A stretch of 64,000 bases of DNA from Naegleria lovaniensis (Eukaryota > Heterolobosea > Eutetramitea > Acrasida > Naegleriidae). The translations under genes and the position numbers were made by a program. The notes beneath the pieces are model-generated. The model searched no databases and was not told the DNA's origin. It saw only the letters and a program-made list of their open reading frames with translations. The stretch spans positions 558,001 to 622,000 of the forward strand of contig NW_025407830.1 of NCBI RefSeq assembly GCF_003324165.1. Direction: 5' to 3'. Below, in pieces: positions 33,848 through 42,706 of the stretch. Within the stretch, counting starts at the first letter, position 1. Each line of letters begins with the position of its first letter.

Positions 33848-33924
33848 AGGATGTTAAAAATTCAAACCTTGAATTGTCATCTGATCTCTTCAATTTTGCC
33901 CAGCCAAATTTCAAAAAAGAGTAA
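33835..33924 (+). repeat. Left copy of a 90-base duplicate beside the gap
   Basis: From ATGTAAGAG to GAGTAA this matches 33935-34024 at 86 of 90 positions without indels. It ends exactly at the run of N. Confidence 0.95.
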
Positions 33925-33934
33925 NNNNNNNNNN
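33925..33934. other. Assembly gap (ten N)
   Basis: Ten N in a row, bounded by the end of one 90-base copy and the first base of the other. This is the layout expected when two contigs with overlapping but not identical ends (alleles or errors) were placed side by side instead of merged. Confidence 0.97.
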
Positions 33935-34024
33935 ATGGAAGATTTGAAGGATGTTAAAAATCCAAACCTTGAATTGTCATCTGATCTCTTCAATTTTGCC
34001 CAGCCAAATTTCAAAAAAAAGTAA
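33935..34024 (+). repeat. Right copy of the 90-base duplicate beside the gap
   Basis: Starts at the first base after the gap. In frame from its ATG it reads as a short coding-like tail with the words EDLKDVKN and SSDLFNFAQ and ends in TAA at 34022-34024. The differences from the left copy include two at the 5' end and two silent-looking or conservative ones further on. Confidence 0.95.
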
Positions 34025-34115
34025 TTTAACGAGGGCCTAGACAAATCCTCAGCCGATTTCGTGAAACCTGAAGTCATCAATAATCATAAGATATTCTTTG
34101 TTTGTCACAACAGGT

Positions 34116-34334
34116 TTATTGAAGACAACGACTGTTTTCACAGCTCTTAGCTGAACATGGGCATATTGTTAATGGAAATACTTGTTCTTCAATATCGTAA
34201 GGTGGTTCAGGGTTTAACTTAAAATGTTTAGGATGCTCGTACTCTGATGGTTCTTCCTCAAAGCCTTGTACTGGGGATTGTTCAAGTCTTTTCTTGCTGA
34301 GAGGAAGCTGTTTGGTTGATGGACATGGTTGACA
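34116..34334 (-). other. Coding-like minus-strand stretch with a Cys cluster
   Basis: An open stretch of 72 codons without an ATG at its 5' side. It is preceded by a possible AG acceptor (GTGTAG), is hydrophilic and Pro/Glu-rich, and ends with a Cys-rich word (ICPCSAKSCENSRC). It looks more like the last exon of a protein than random sequence. It lies downstream of, and on the same strand as, the tyrosine-recombinase fossil, so it may be part of that element or of an older host gene. I do not recognise a family with confidence. Confidence 0.35.
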
Positions 34335-34489
34335 CTACACGCTGTATTGTTGAGGTAATTTTTCTAGCGATGTTTCCCTCTAAAAATTACAATTACAGTG
34401 TTGTAATAGAGTTACAATCTTAGACACATTCGTTTCACGATCATGTAACGATATGCAACACAAGGTAATTTTTTGACGAATTGGTTTGG

Positions 34490-35190
34490 TTCAGAGGTTG
34501 TCTTCCTTATTGAAAAGTGTTTTGGAAAGTCCTCTATTTGCTAAAGCAATATTCCTAGTGTATGCATTGCAGACGTTTGATTTCCATTTACCTGCGTGCA
34601 TGACCACATCCTACGATTCTCCTTCTTCGGTGAGTTTGGAAGCTGCTCCAATTCTAAGGGAGTGACCTAGAATATTTTCCTTAATGTTAAGGATTTTTCT
34701 CACTTTCTTCATGAATTCGCATATGTCGTTTGATGTGAGGAAACGATTGTCGGTAAAGGAGAGGAAAGGACTATTTCTTTCTTTGAAGTTGTGGACTCGG
34801 TCTCTGTATGAGGTGATTAATTTCACTGGGCAGTACTTTTGGTTGGGGGCTGGTTCGATTATGATGGGATCTTTATCGAGATTCATCTTGTCGGTTTTGT
34901 GACCTGAATTAATTATTGGAATCCAACCCTTCTTTGGTTTGTCCCTGGTAATGTCACACCATTTAATAGAAGCAATGTCTGAGGGACGAAAGAGTGCGCT
35001 GAACCCAATGAACATGGTGGTTGCAATCAGGAGTTTTTCAAATTTGTCTTCTCTCATTTCTTAAACCGAAAGAGATGTTTTTGATTGTTCATTTGGTGAT
35101 CATTAGGGTCATCAATATTGACAAGAGGAGGGTTCAACCCAAAGATGAACCCTATTCAAATACTACTTGAAACTATTAATTTAATTTATA
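34490..35190 (-). mobile_element. Fossil tyrosine-recombinase element (Crypton- or DIRS-like, family uncertain)
   Basis: The minus strand carries a phage-integrase-fold catalytic domain of the eukaryotic transposon type: the region around the first catalytic Arg (SALFRPSDIASIKW), the His-x-x-Arg box (LGHSLRIGAAS) and the end of the domain with a Trp and the Tyr expected for the nucleophile. The copy is broken about twice and no reverse transcriptase, capsid or terminal repeat was found next to it, so it is an isolated remnant. Family assignment between Crypton and DIRS-like elements is not possible from this piece. The age looks moderate: the motifs are clear but the frame is lost. Confidence 0.7.
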
Positions 35191-35224
35191 ACTAGCGTTT
35201 AAAGCAACGCCATGATGACAAGTA

Positions 35225-35479
35225 TTATTGAGATTGCATATCATTGATCTCTAATAAGATTTTCATATGCTCCAAAGCTTCACGAGATAATGTATTGAAA
35301 GTGAAAAGAGCTTTTTGTTTGTTCAAAAACACTACCCATTCCAGCTTTGGAAAAGCACTGTTTACAATGTAGAAACATGAATTTTTTCGTTGCTGAAGAA
35401 ATTCAGCTCTAGTTCTATAACCCTTCGAAGAGCACGAAACTCTATCAATTTTACTCAATAAAAAATGCGCTGTTTTCAT
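35225..35479 (-). CDS. Hypothetical small ORF, 84 aa
   Basis: An ATG-started frame (MKTAHFLLSKIDRVSC) lies between the recombinase fossil and the divergent NTPase gene. It has mixed, protein-like composition (NSAFPKLEWVVFLNKQKALF) but no recognised domain. It may be a remnant of the mobile element next to it or chance. Low support. Confidence 0.25.
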   Translation of the reverse strand: MKTAHFLLSKIDRVSCSSKGYRTRAEFLQQRKNSCFYIVNSAFPKLEWVVFLNKQKALFTFNTLSREALEHMKILLEINDMQSQ

Positions 35480-35531
35480 ATTTTCAATCAACCTGATCAA
35501 CAAAAAATTCTTGCGTACAACTTATGGAAGA

Positions 35532-38405
35532 ATGAAAAGAACAACCATCAATCGCATCTTGCAAGGATTAAATTCCCACAGAAACACATTGAGCATCACC
35601 AGTAACCATATTTATGTTCGGCATTCTACTTCGTCCTTGAAACCGTTGATGAAACATGCTGCTGTTGTTCCGAACAATAACAACAAATTGTTGAATCATC
35701 CAGCAACGACATCATTTGGCCAAATACGTTCCTACACCACTACAAATTGGTTGAAGGAAAAAGAAGCATCCAGCAACGAGAGTGGGGAAAGTACTTCAGC
35801 ACCTTTGTCCTCCGAACCAATCACTCTCAATTTGATGGATTACAAGAAATGGAACGCGCAACAAGTAGCATCACTCATGACTTTTGATGATTATTTGGGT
35901 GGTGCTGGTTTGTCGGTTGATGATGTGATGTCTTTGTATGAAGCTGGTTTTGATGGCTCAGCTCTCCACAACATTGTTGAAGATATCATGAATGTGGATG
36001 AATATTTTGCTATTGATCGACTGGATAGTATTTACAACAAGAATAGCACTCCACAACTTTCCAATACTTGTCAAACTGTTGTTTCTTGGGTTAATGAAAG
36101 AATTGTCTCCGGTCAACAAAAATCACAGAACCTGCTGAAGGAAATAGAACAAGCACGCTATGAGAGGGCAATATATTTTGATTTCGAAAGGTTTTATTCT
36201 AACTCACAGTACGAGTTGGCAACCATGTACCCATATAATGTGTTGAAACATGAACAATTTAATGTGTTTGAACAAATATTGCTCGAAAAGACTACTATTC
36301 CTCCGGCGAAAATTATGCTTGGCTATCCCAACTTTGATACGCAATATCAGTCTACAAAATTGCCGTTAGTAGATGGTTCATTTGTCAAACATGAACTACC
36401 ATATTTTACACAATTCCAGTACACTATGGCACAAGAGGATGAGGTATTGAAATTACTAGCTCCTAAAACCAAACGCAGCACATTAATGTTTATGGGTCCA
36501 TCTGGTACTGGAAAGACATCAGCTTGTGTGCGTTTGTTATGCCACAATCCTGGAATGATTCTAACATGTACATCACCATCAGAGGCAACTAGTGGATTGA
36601 AAACTGATTCGTTGATGCTTCAAGCATTTTACTACTTATCGAGCCGAAATATTTTTGAACTTTTTGGCTCAGTAGAACAAGTAGTACTAATGGTATTCAT
36701 ATGTAGATTGATTTATATTTCAAAACTAATTCATCAAGCAAAACAACACCCAACTGTATTTGAAGACTTTGTTCAGAGAGATAAGGATGGAAATATTGCT
36801 ACAGGCGGAATACTTCCATACCTGGCATATATGCAATCAAATGGCAAAACCGATACCAGTTTGGAAGCTTTACTCTACTCATTGAAATATGTATATTCTT
36901 CTCCCTGTGTTTTAAAGGCATTTATTGCAAAATTAGTGAACAAGATAATTCGTTCACTTAATGACAATTCTGCTCTATTTGGAATAGTCAAGAAAATTGA
37001 AAATTTTATTGTTGTTATTGATAACGCAAATGTTTATTCAAGGTTTGTATTGCAGTTTTTCTTAAGTGATTCATATTATGTTTTCATTAGCGAAAATACT
37101 GGATCGAATAACCTTTCAGAGTTAATAAGTTTGAGTGGTGAGAAGACAGGACTTTTAACCAAGTTTGGACAATGTATTGATACCATACCAGAATTTCATC
37201 TATCCATATATTCTGGAACTAATTTTTCTATTGATGAGGGAAAGATCATGCAATCATCTCTCGGTAAGACTGAAGCAAAGATTGATATAGAAAAAATATA
37301 TGATTTTGGTTTGATTGTACGAGATGATATCATTTCATTTTTAGAAAAACATATCAAAATACCAAACAACGAGAAGAAAGAGATTTTATTCTATTTACAT
37401 GAACAAGGTTACAAGTATGTCAGAAGAGGATTAATCACATTAGCATTAGAAAAGCTTGCTATAACCAACAACATGATAGATGCTCTTAAATTGTCCGTAG
37501 ACGAGTTTGTGTTGCAAGCAAAAAAGAATATGGAGCCTTATCTTGATACCTATAACTCAAGTTTGAATCCTCGATTGGTTGTAGAAGAAACAACTCGACA
37601 AGGAATTCAAGACGCCATTGTTAAATACGTTACTCATTATCAGTTTCCATTCTTAGGTTCTAAGTTTAAGGTACACAAGGATGACGTTGCTGATGCTTTA
37701 CTGTATTCTGGATTTTCTGGACCAGAAAGCTCTTATTGGGATCCAACTACAAATTATTTTATATTTTCTGCAAAGGATTTTATTGGGTATGAAATTGGAC
37801 TAGAAATTCTAAAGAAGATATTTGGGACCGAAGATAGATCAAAATTGACGAAAAAGATTGTTCAAGAAAGGATCAACATGTTACTCCACGAATATCCAAA
37901 CTGCAACATGGATTTGGAATCAATTGTTATGCTTCGCCTGACAGAGTTGGACGGTACAAAGTTCTCTGAAACTAGTTGTTGGAAATCTCTAATCACCAAC
38001 CATCCAAACTTAAAAGATCATATATTCAAGTGCAAACATTGTTTAGATTCAAACGGATATGTAGAGTATTGTATTTCAAAACGTGTTATAGATCCAGAGA
38101 AGAAGCAGGATGAAAATGGAGAAGAGTTGTTCTGGACACACGTTGCCGAGAAGAAGTGGGATTTATTAGATGGAGTTTTTATTTCTCCATCAAAAGAACA
38201 CCATAAGGATGTGTTTGGTATTAACATAGTTACCACTTCTACAGGTGTGATCATTCCAATGGGTTTCCAGTTCAAAGTACAATCTGGAACTAAATTTGAA
38301 TTGAAACCCACCATCGATGAACTCTTTTATCTCGATAATTATGGAATACTGAAATCTAATACCCTCTACAATTTAAATGACTATCATATAGAAGAAACCG
38401 CATGA
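35532..38405 (+). CDS. Crinkler-like P-loop NTPase with candidate C-terminal nuclease domain and mitochondrial-type leader (957 aa)
   Basis: The first ATG of the frame is at 35532; the frame opens slightly upstream without ATG. The first 35 residues are basic, Ser/Thr/Asn-rich and lack acids (MKRTTINRILQGLNSHRNTL), as in a mitochondrial presequence. Residues about 100-175 have a SAM-like helical pattern (WNAQQVASLM, LYEAGFDGSALHNIV). The NTPase core has Walker A GPSGTGKTS (about residue 321) and a Walker B-like FIVVIDNAN (about 495). The last 120 residues hold a Cys pair (FKCKHC), then LLDGVF with Asp880 and FQFKVQ with Gln913-x-Lys915, the pattern of a PD-(D/E)xK nuclease. NTPase followed by such a nuclease is the build of Crinkler-type (CR) proteins. 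Function here is inferred. It sits between two transposon fossils. Confidence 0.5.
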   Translation: MKRTTINRILQGLNSHRNTLSITSNHIYVRHSTSSLKPLMKHAAVVPNNNNKLLNHPATTSFGQIRSYTTTNWLKEKEASSNESGESTSAPLSSEPITLNLMDYKKWNAQQVASLMTFDDYLGGAGLSVDDVMSLYEAGFDGSALHNIVEDIMNVDEYFAIDRLDSIYNKNSTPQLSNTCQTVVSWVNERIVSGQQKSQNLLKEIEQARYERAIYFDFERFYSNSQYELATMYPYNVLKHEQFNVFEQILLEKTTIPPAKIMLGYPNFDTQYQSTKLPLVDGSFVKHELPYFTQFQYTMAQEDEVLKLLAPKTKRSTLMFMGPSGTGKTSACVRLLCHNPGMILTCTSPSEATSGLKTDSLMLQAFYYLSSRNIFELFGSVEQVVLMVFICRLIYISKLIHQAKQHPTVFEDFVQRDKDGNIATGGILPYLAYMQSNGKTDTSLEALLYSLKYVYSSPCVLKAFIAKLVNKIIRSLNDNSALFGIVKKIENFIVVIDNANVYSRFVLQFFLSDSYYVFISENTGSNNLSELISLSGEKTGLLTKFGQCIDTIPEFHLSIYSGTNFSIDEGKIMQSSLGKTEAKIDIEKIYDFGLIVRDDIISFLEKHIKIPNNEKKEILFYLHEQGYKYVRRGLITLALEKLAITNNMIDALKLSVDEFVLQAKKNMEPYLDTYNSSLNPRLVVEETTRQGIQDAIVKYVTHYQFPFLGSKFKVHKDDVADALLYSGFSGPESSYWDPTTNYFIFSAKDFIGYEIGLEILKKIFGTEDRSKLTKKIVQERINMLLHEYPNCNMDLESIVMLRLTELDGTKFSETSCWKSLITNHPNLKDHIFKCKHCLDSNGYVEYCISKRVIDPEKKQDENGEELFWTHVAEKKWDLLDGVFISPSKEHHKDVFGINIVTTSTGVIIPMGFQFKVQSGTKFELKPTIDELFYLDNYGILKSNTLYNLNDYHIEETA

Positions 38406-38899
38406 CAGGAAGAGGTGTCCAATTGATATACTCAACAATAGCCGAATAATGACTTCAAACCAGAGTATTAAGCTTAGAAGAATTTGTTAGAATTTAGGAT
38501 ATATTTGCTGTCAAAAATAGGACCAAATATTGATGAAACCCACCGTTGAAGCCAAATGAACAATTACAGCAATTTCTTTCAAAAACCATCACTAAAACAC
38601 AGTCCTGATGACGCGGCTTTTTTAATAACCTTGTTTGTTTTGGAGGTTTTGTTGTAATAAACGGTTTTAAATTTGTCAGCACTAAAATAACATAACAAAA
38701 GCCACAATTTATTACAAACTCAACAAGTCCATTTAGTCAGTTCCTGACGAACCATTCATTCATTCTTTGAATCAAAAGTGTTGTTTTGGAGGTGGATAAG
38801 GAATTGTCAAGGCGTTCACTTTTCCATGATCAGTTCGGAAGAAAAGAATGAATCAAGATATTCAAATTGATAGAGTTTCAATTGAAAGAGTCGTTCAAT
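38406..38899. other. Intergenic, nothing recognised
   Basis: AT-rich, no ORF with coding character. A TGATGA word at about 38531 and a later CTGA could suggest a C/D snoRNA, but the flanks do not pair. Confidence 0.4.
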
Positions 38900-39658
38900 A
38901 CTGATAAAGTTTCAACTCTTGTTGAGGTTTTCAAAAAAAAACTTAACAACCTTAATCTCAACGAATGAAGAGAAGTAGAGAGGATGAACCCACTCATCCT
39001 CCTGGAGCTTCAGTACGATTCCATTATTATTAAGAACAAGTTGAACCATTATTATTTATGTATTCCACAAGTTCTGGATATTAGGAGTAAGAACATTTCA
39101 GACCACCTTTGATTTGAATGGTTATTCAACCAAATGGGGCTCAGGAGGTGCCGAAAGAATTGGTAGATTGTGTTGCGCGTATGACAAGTTGCAACCGAAA
39201 TGGTCTCAATCAGAAGTCAGACGTTGCAAAAGATACAAGGACAAGAGAGCAGGAAGAAGAATTTAACAAAAGATTAGAAATATTGTGGATGATCTACACA
39301 AGAAACTGTGTTTGTGGCTGTGTCGAAACTACCAAGTGATCTTACTTCCTTCGTTTGAGACTCAGAAAATGGTAAAGAAACTCCATATGAGAATTAATAG
39401 CAAGACAGCAAGAAGTATTGTTGACTTGGTCACATTATAGATTCAAGCAAAGATTGCTTCACAAAGCTAGAGAGCATCTGTGGACACACATTTATATTGT
39501 CAACGAAGTGTATTCATCCAAAACTTGGACATATTTATACGGTTGGATCATCTGAAGTGTTTCGTTGTCCATCATTTGGCTCAATTTTTGACAGAGATAT
39601 CAATGGAGCAAGAAATATTCTTCTTCGATCCCTTACTACTCATAGAATTAGTTTTTGA
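38900..39658 (+). mobile_element. Broken Fanzor (eukaryotic TnpB/OrfB) copy
   Basis: Reading all three plus frames gives the ordered landmarks of the OrfB_IS605/TnpB/Fanzor nuclease. At about 39085 is the RuvC-I region GVRTFQTTFD, with the preceding Asp shifted to another frame, then WGSGGAERIGRL and DKLQPKWSQ. At about 39265-39420 come LHKKLCLWLCRNY and LLPSFETQKMVKK followed by RINSKTAR. Near 39500 is VNEVYSSKT with the RuvC-II Glu, and the copy ends with FRCPSFGSIF and the RuvC-III motif DRDINGARNIL. Several of the zinc-ribbon Cys are lost and the frame is interrupted at least four times, so it cannot make a working protein. Fanzors are RNA-guided nucleases carried by eukaryotic transposons; no partner recombinase is visible. 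The left end is approximate. Confidence 0.8.
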
Positions 39659-39659
39659 G

Positions 39660-39706
39660 CACCTTGTGTGTTGGGTCTTCCCCACCTTGTGTGCGTTGGG
39701 TCCTTT
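39660..39706 (+). repeat. Imperfect tandem direct repeat after the Fanzor end
   Basis: CACCTTGTGTGTTGGGTCTT at 39660 is followed by CACCTTGTGTGCGTTGGGTC at 39683, two copies with a period of 23 bases directly after the last Fanzor codons. In TnpB/Fanzor elements the guide (omega) RNA and the right end lie at this place. Whether the repeat belongs to them is inferred. Confidence 0.6.
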
Positions 39707-40011
39707 CCGCTGGCTTTCACTCTTTGAGTGTTTGCTTGCAAGATCAGCACGTTGTTCGATTTGTTTGTTTTGTTCAAATTGTTGATTTAAATAAAGGCGT
39801 TAAATTATCCTTTTTATGAGTGAGGTTTGCCATGACGTTTAACGCTTAATGGTGTCATCCCATGTTGGGACTGATGCATGATGTTTGTAGCATCTAGTTG
39901 TATTTACTCTTGCTGTATTACAGGTTAGAAAGTAATGTGATTCTTATTTATTCAACTATTAGACATGCCTATGTACACACGGGGAAGAATAAATAATCAG
40001 TTTTACCAACC

Positions 40012-40307
40012 ATCTTTCTGTTGATTTACCCAGTTACAAGAATGCAGTATGGAGAAATAATATTAAGGCCCTCCTTGCTTTCCCAGCTTCTCTCGCGATT
40101 TTGAAATTCAGGCATGACAGCACTCTACTCCACGGAATCTGTTACACTACTCAAGTTGTTACGGTTAGCACCATTTATATAATTGTGAAACTCTATCATT
40201 TACTTTGGTCTTTACATTGACAGCGCAGGGATATCCCTAATCCACGTCATGATGAGATTCAAATGATTGGTAATGGTCAGAACATATTCTTCTTCGGAAC
40301 ACAATAA
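40012..40307 (+). CDS. Possible 3' exons of a small unrecognised gene
   Basis: Between the Fanzor fossil and the convergent MINDY/U-box gene there is a coding-like stretch (VDLPSYKNAVWRNNIKALL, 40020-40163). It is followed by a possible intron (GTTAGC donor at 40164, ACAG acceptor ending 40223) and a last exon reading RRDIPNPRHDEIQM and stopping at 40307. The start and upstream exons are unclear, with an in-frame stop shortly upstream. No family recognised. The rest of the interval 39707-40341 holds nothing I can name. Confidence 0.25.
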
Positions 40308-40341
40308 GACTGCTCTGGATAGGATTACATGGAAATATTAT

Positions 40342-42327
40342 TCAGGGATTTATTGTAGTGTTTACAGTCGTATTTTCTTTCTCTTGTGAAACTGTTGCTG
40401 TTGTTGGAAACTCTTGCTTGGAATCGAGAATTTTTTGTTCAATCAAATCAAGATGGAGTGAAAGCTGTTCGATTGTGGATGATTCGCATCGTTGTTCCAT
40501 GGCAAGATAAATGTTGTGAACAAGAATGTTTTTCATATTGTCGAGTAGCTTATGAAGACCGTGAATGAAGGCAAGGTTGTATCCATTGAGAGAGTCATTG
40601 GATTTCACAGAGTCGTTGAGTTTGGCAAGCTCATCAGGCCTCATTGTAATTAAGCGAATATCACTCTTGGCAATTTCTGTGGCTTCATCAACATCACCCT
40701 TTGCGATCGCTTTACGGAACGATTCAAAATTGTGCAGAGGGAAATATAACTCTTCAGAAAGTTTTAAATGCACGTTTCGCTCCAAATAGTTCTTTACCTT
40801 ATTTCTGATGACCACATCATTGGTCATACGAGGTGAAATTCTTTTACCTGTTACTGGAGAAACAATCTCTACCTTTTTTCCACACCACTTTTTGAACACT
40901 TCTCTTTCATAAGTTATATTATCCACTGCTACTACTGGATCAAAGAAAATACACATGGATATTGGACATGTCAAAACTGAAACATCAATGCCTTCTTCTG
41001 TGTGTTCAGAAATGGAAATTAAGTTGGGACTTGATGTTGGAGAACATGTTGTTGGCAGTTCAAAGAAATCACCACCACACAATACTCTCTTGTCGCTAGG
41101 GTTGTGAAGAGGCCACCTTGCCCAAACAGCATTTTCAGGGATTGGACCTGACCAATTATATTTGGCTCTCAGGTGAGAATTTGAATCGAGAGCATTTCTG
41201 TCAATTAGTTCAAATATTCTTCCCTTGTAATTTACAATCACTGAGAACGTGTCTTCATGAAACAAAATTTTCAAACGCATGGATTCAATAGTATGCAATT
41301 TCTCAATACCTTCTTGACTTAAACCCAAATCGGAGTACAGATTCAAGAATTCTCGAATATCTTCCAGCTTTTTAGTGTTTCCCGAAGATTTAGAATGATT
41401 TAATAGCTCGCTATATTTCATTCCTTTGAGCGATTGATATAGCGGAGTGTTCTCGGCAATGATAGTACCGTGGACAAAATAGATCTTAACCCAATCAACG
41501 AGCTTTTCAATTGAATCATTCTCAATGCTGTTGATTTCACCTGTAACTCGGAAATCAACTGTTTGTGTATTGTACAATCGGTTGAGGAGACTCTTAATCT
41601 TACATGATTTAAGTTTTGGCTGCCATTTGAATAGATTGAATACATGAGCTGCATTCGAATGTTTCAGGAAAATGAACACTTACGTTGAAGTCAAGGAATG
41701 CCTTTTCTAAGCACTGTAAAAGTTTCTCAAGACTTATTTCTGTACAATTAGGTGGGACGTCCATTGTGGCTCCTCTAAGCGTAATCAGATTGACTAAAAA
41801 GGTAAATCGATTGTTTTGGTTCTATACCAACAAGGCCACTACTACTTACATAACGACAGAAGAAGAGAGTTGTTTCTCTCATTCCCTCTATTACTACTCA
41901 ACAGTATTGATGTATTTCTTGTTCCGATGATAGTTTTCTTAAGTATGAAGATTGGCTCCTTGTTGGAGGAATTAATGTTGTTGAGACCACTGCTCACAAC
42001 AATATCGTTGCTATCCCGAATAGAGGTCTGGGGTTGTTGGGGATCTTGGGATAGAATACTTGGTGAGTTGGAAACCATCTTTTCCTCAGACGGACTCGTA
42101 ACGGATTCTTCAGCATTAGTTGGATGGCAATTCTTTCCTTCGTGAGTTGAGCTTTTAATATTTTCAGAAGAATATGTAGCCTTCCTTACTTGCTCATTAG
42201 ATTCTCTAAGATCGGTAGAATGATATGCTTCATCCTCAAAGGATGTGGTTGAATGAAAGAAAATTGAAGAGACCATTGTCAGCTTCATTTTTTTGAGGCT
42301 TGTTTTCAGTTTTTCGCTGAATGGCAT
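40342..42327 (-). CDS. MINDY-like pseudo-deubiquitinase fused to a U-box (614 aa, three exons)
   Basis: Exons are read as 41850-42327, 41644-41793 and 40342-41558. Introns are 56 bp (GTAAGT..TTTAG) and 85 bp (GTATTC..ACAG), and phase is kept. Residues about 1-115 are polar and low-complexity. Residues about 120-345 follow the MINDY (DUF544) deubiquitinase fold: NTSILLSSNRG, then LLLSLFNLITLRG across intron 1, LEKAFLDFNVSVHF, YFVHGTII, KYSELLNHSK, and ILFHEDTFSVIVNYKGRIFELI. The active-site Cys (in QNxNGPCPL) and His (NHFS) are both replaced, so catalysis is not expected. A U-box follows (about 405-475): CPISMCIFFDPVVAVDNITYER, W, SPVTGKR, which recruits ubiquitin E2 enzymes. The second donor is unusual, but it is the only join found that restores both frame and fold. 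A ubiquitin-reading E3 ligase is the likely role. Confidence 0.65.
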
Positions 42328-42706
42328 GTTGGTTGTACAGTGTGTTTCAATGAATAAGCAATGATGTTGAATGGAGGGTATGAAGAAGGTGATGATGCTA
42401 TTTTGTTAAGTAATTGATTTATGAAAATGTTATAAAGAAAAAATTCTGATTTGTGCGGAATGTTAAAATGTCAAACTTCCAGATACGGAAATTATTGTTT
42501 TTGGCAAGAACGTTGGAAATGAACGTGTCTTGTCAAACAGTAATAACACTTTGGATGGCGGAGAGATACCTGCAATAGGTGACGGTAAATCAATGGCAAT
42601 GTCATTTAAAAACAAGAGATTTATTAAAATTTAGTAACCTAGATGAGACTCGTAAACGTACCAAGGCATGTCTCAATTAAATCTGAAGATGGAAACTTTG
42701 GGGTCA
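42328..42706. other. Intergenic, nothing recognised
   Basis: Between the start of the MINDY/U-box gene and the end of the next minus-strand gene. AT-rich, with no ORF or repeat of note; expected to hold the MINDY/U-box promoter. Confidence 0.45.

Noticed and set aside
38527-38610. C/D-box snoRNA-like spacing of TGATGA and CTGA
   Set aside because: No terminal stem pairing and no evident guide complementarity; the words are common in AT-rich DNA.
39480-39785. 101-codon frame overlapping the Fanzor 3' end
   Set aside because: The Fanzor motifs are read in the other frames; this one is a shadow and its end is only the repeat region.
41654-41692. GTAAGT..GCAG intron in the MINDY/U-box gene
   Set aside because: It looks like a good intron by signals, but removing it shifts the frame away from the U-box; the model with the GTATTC donor restores both frame and fold.
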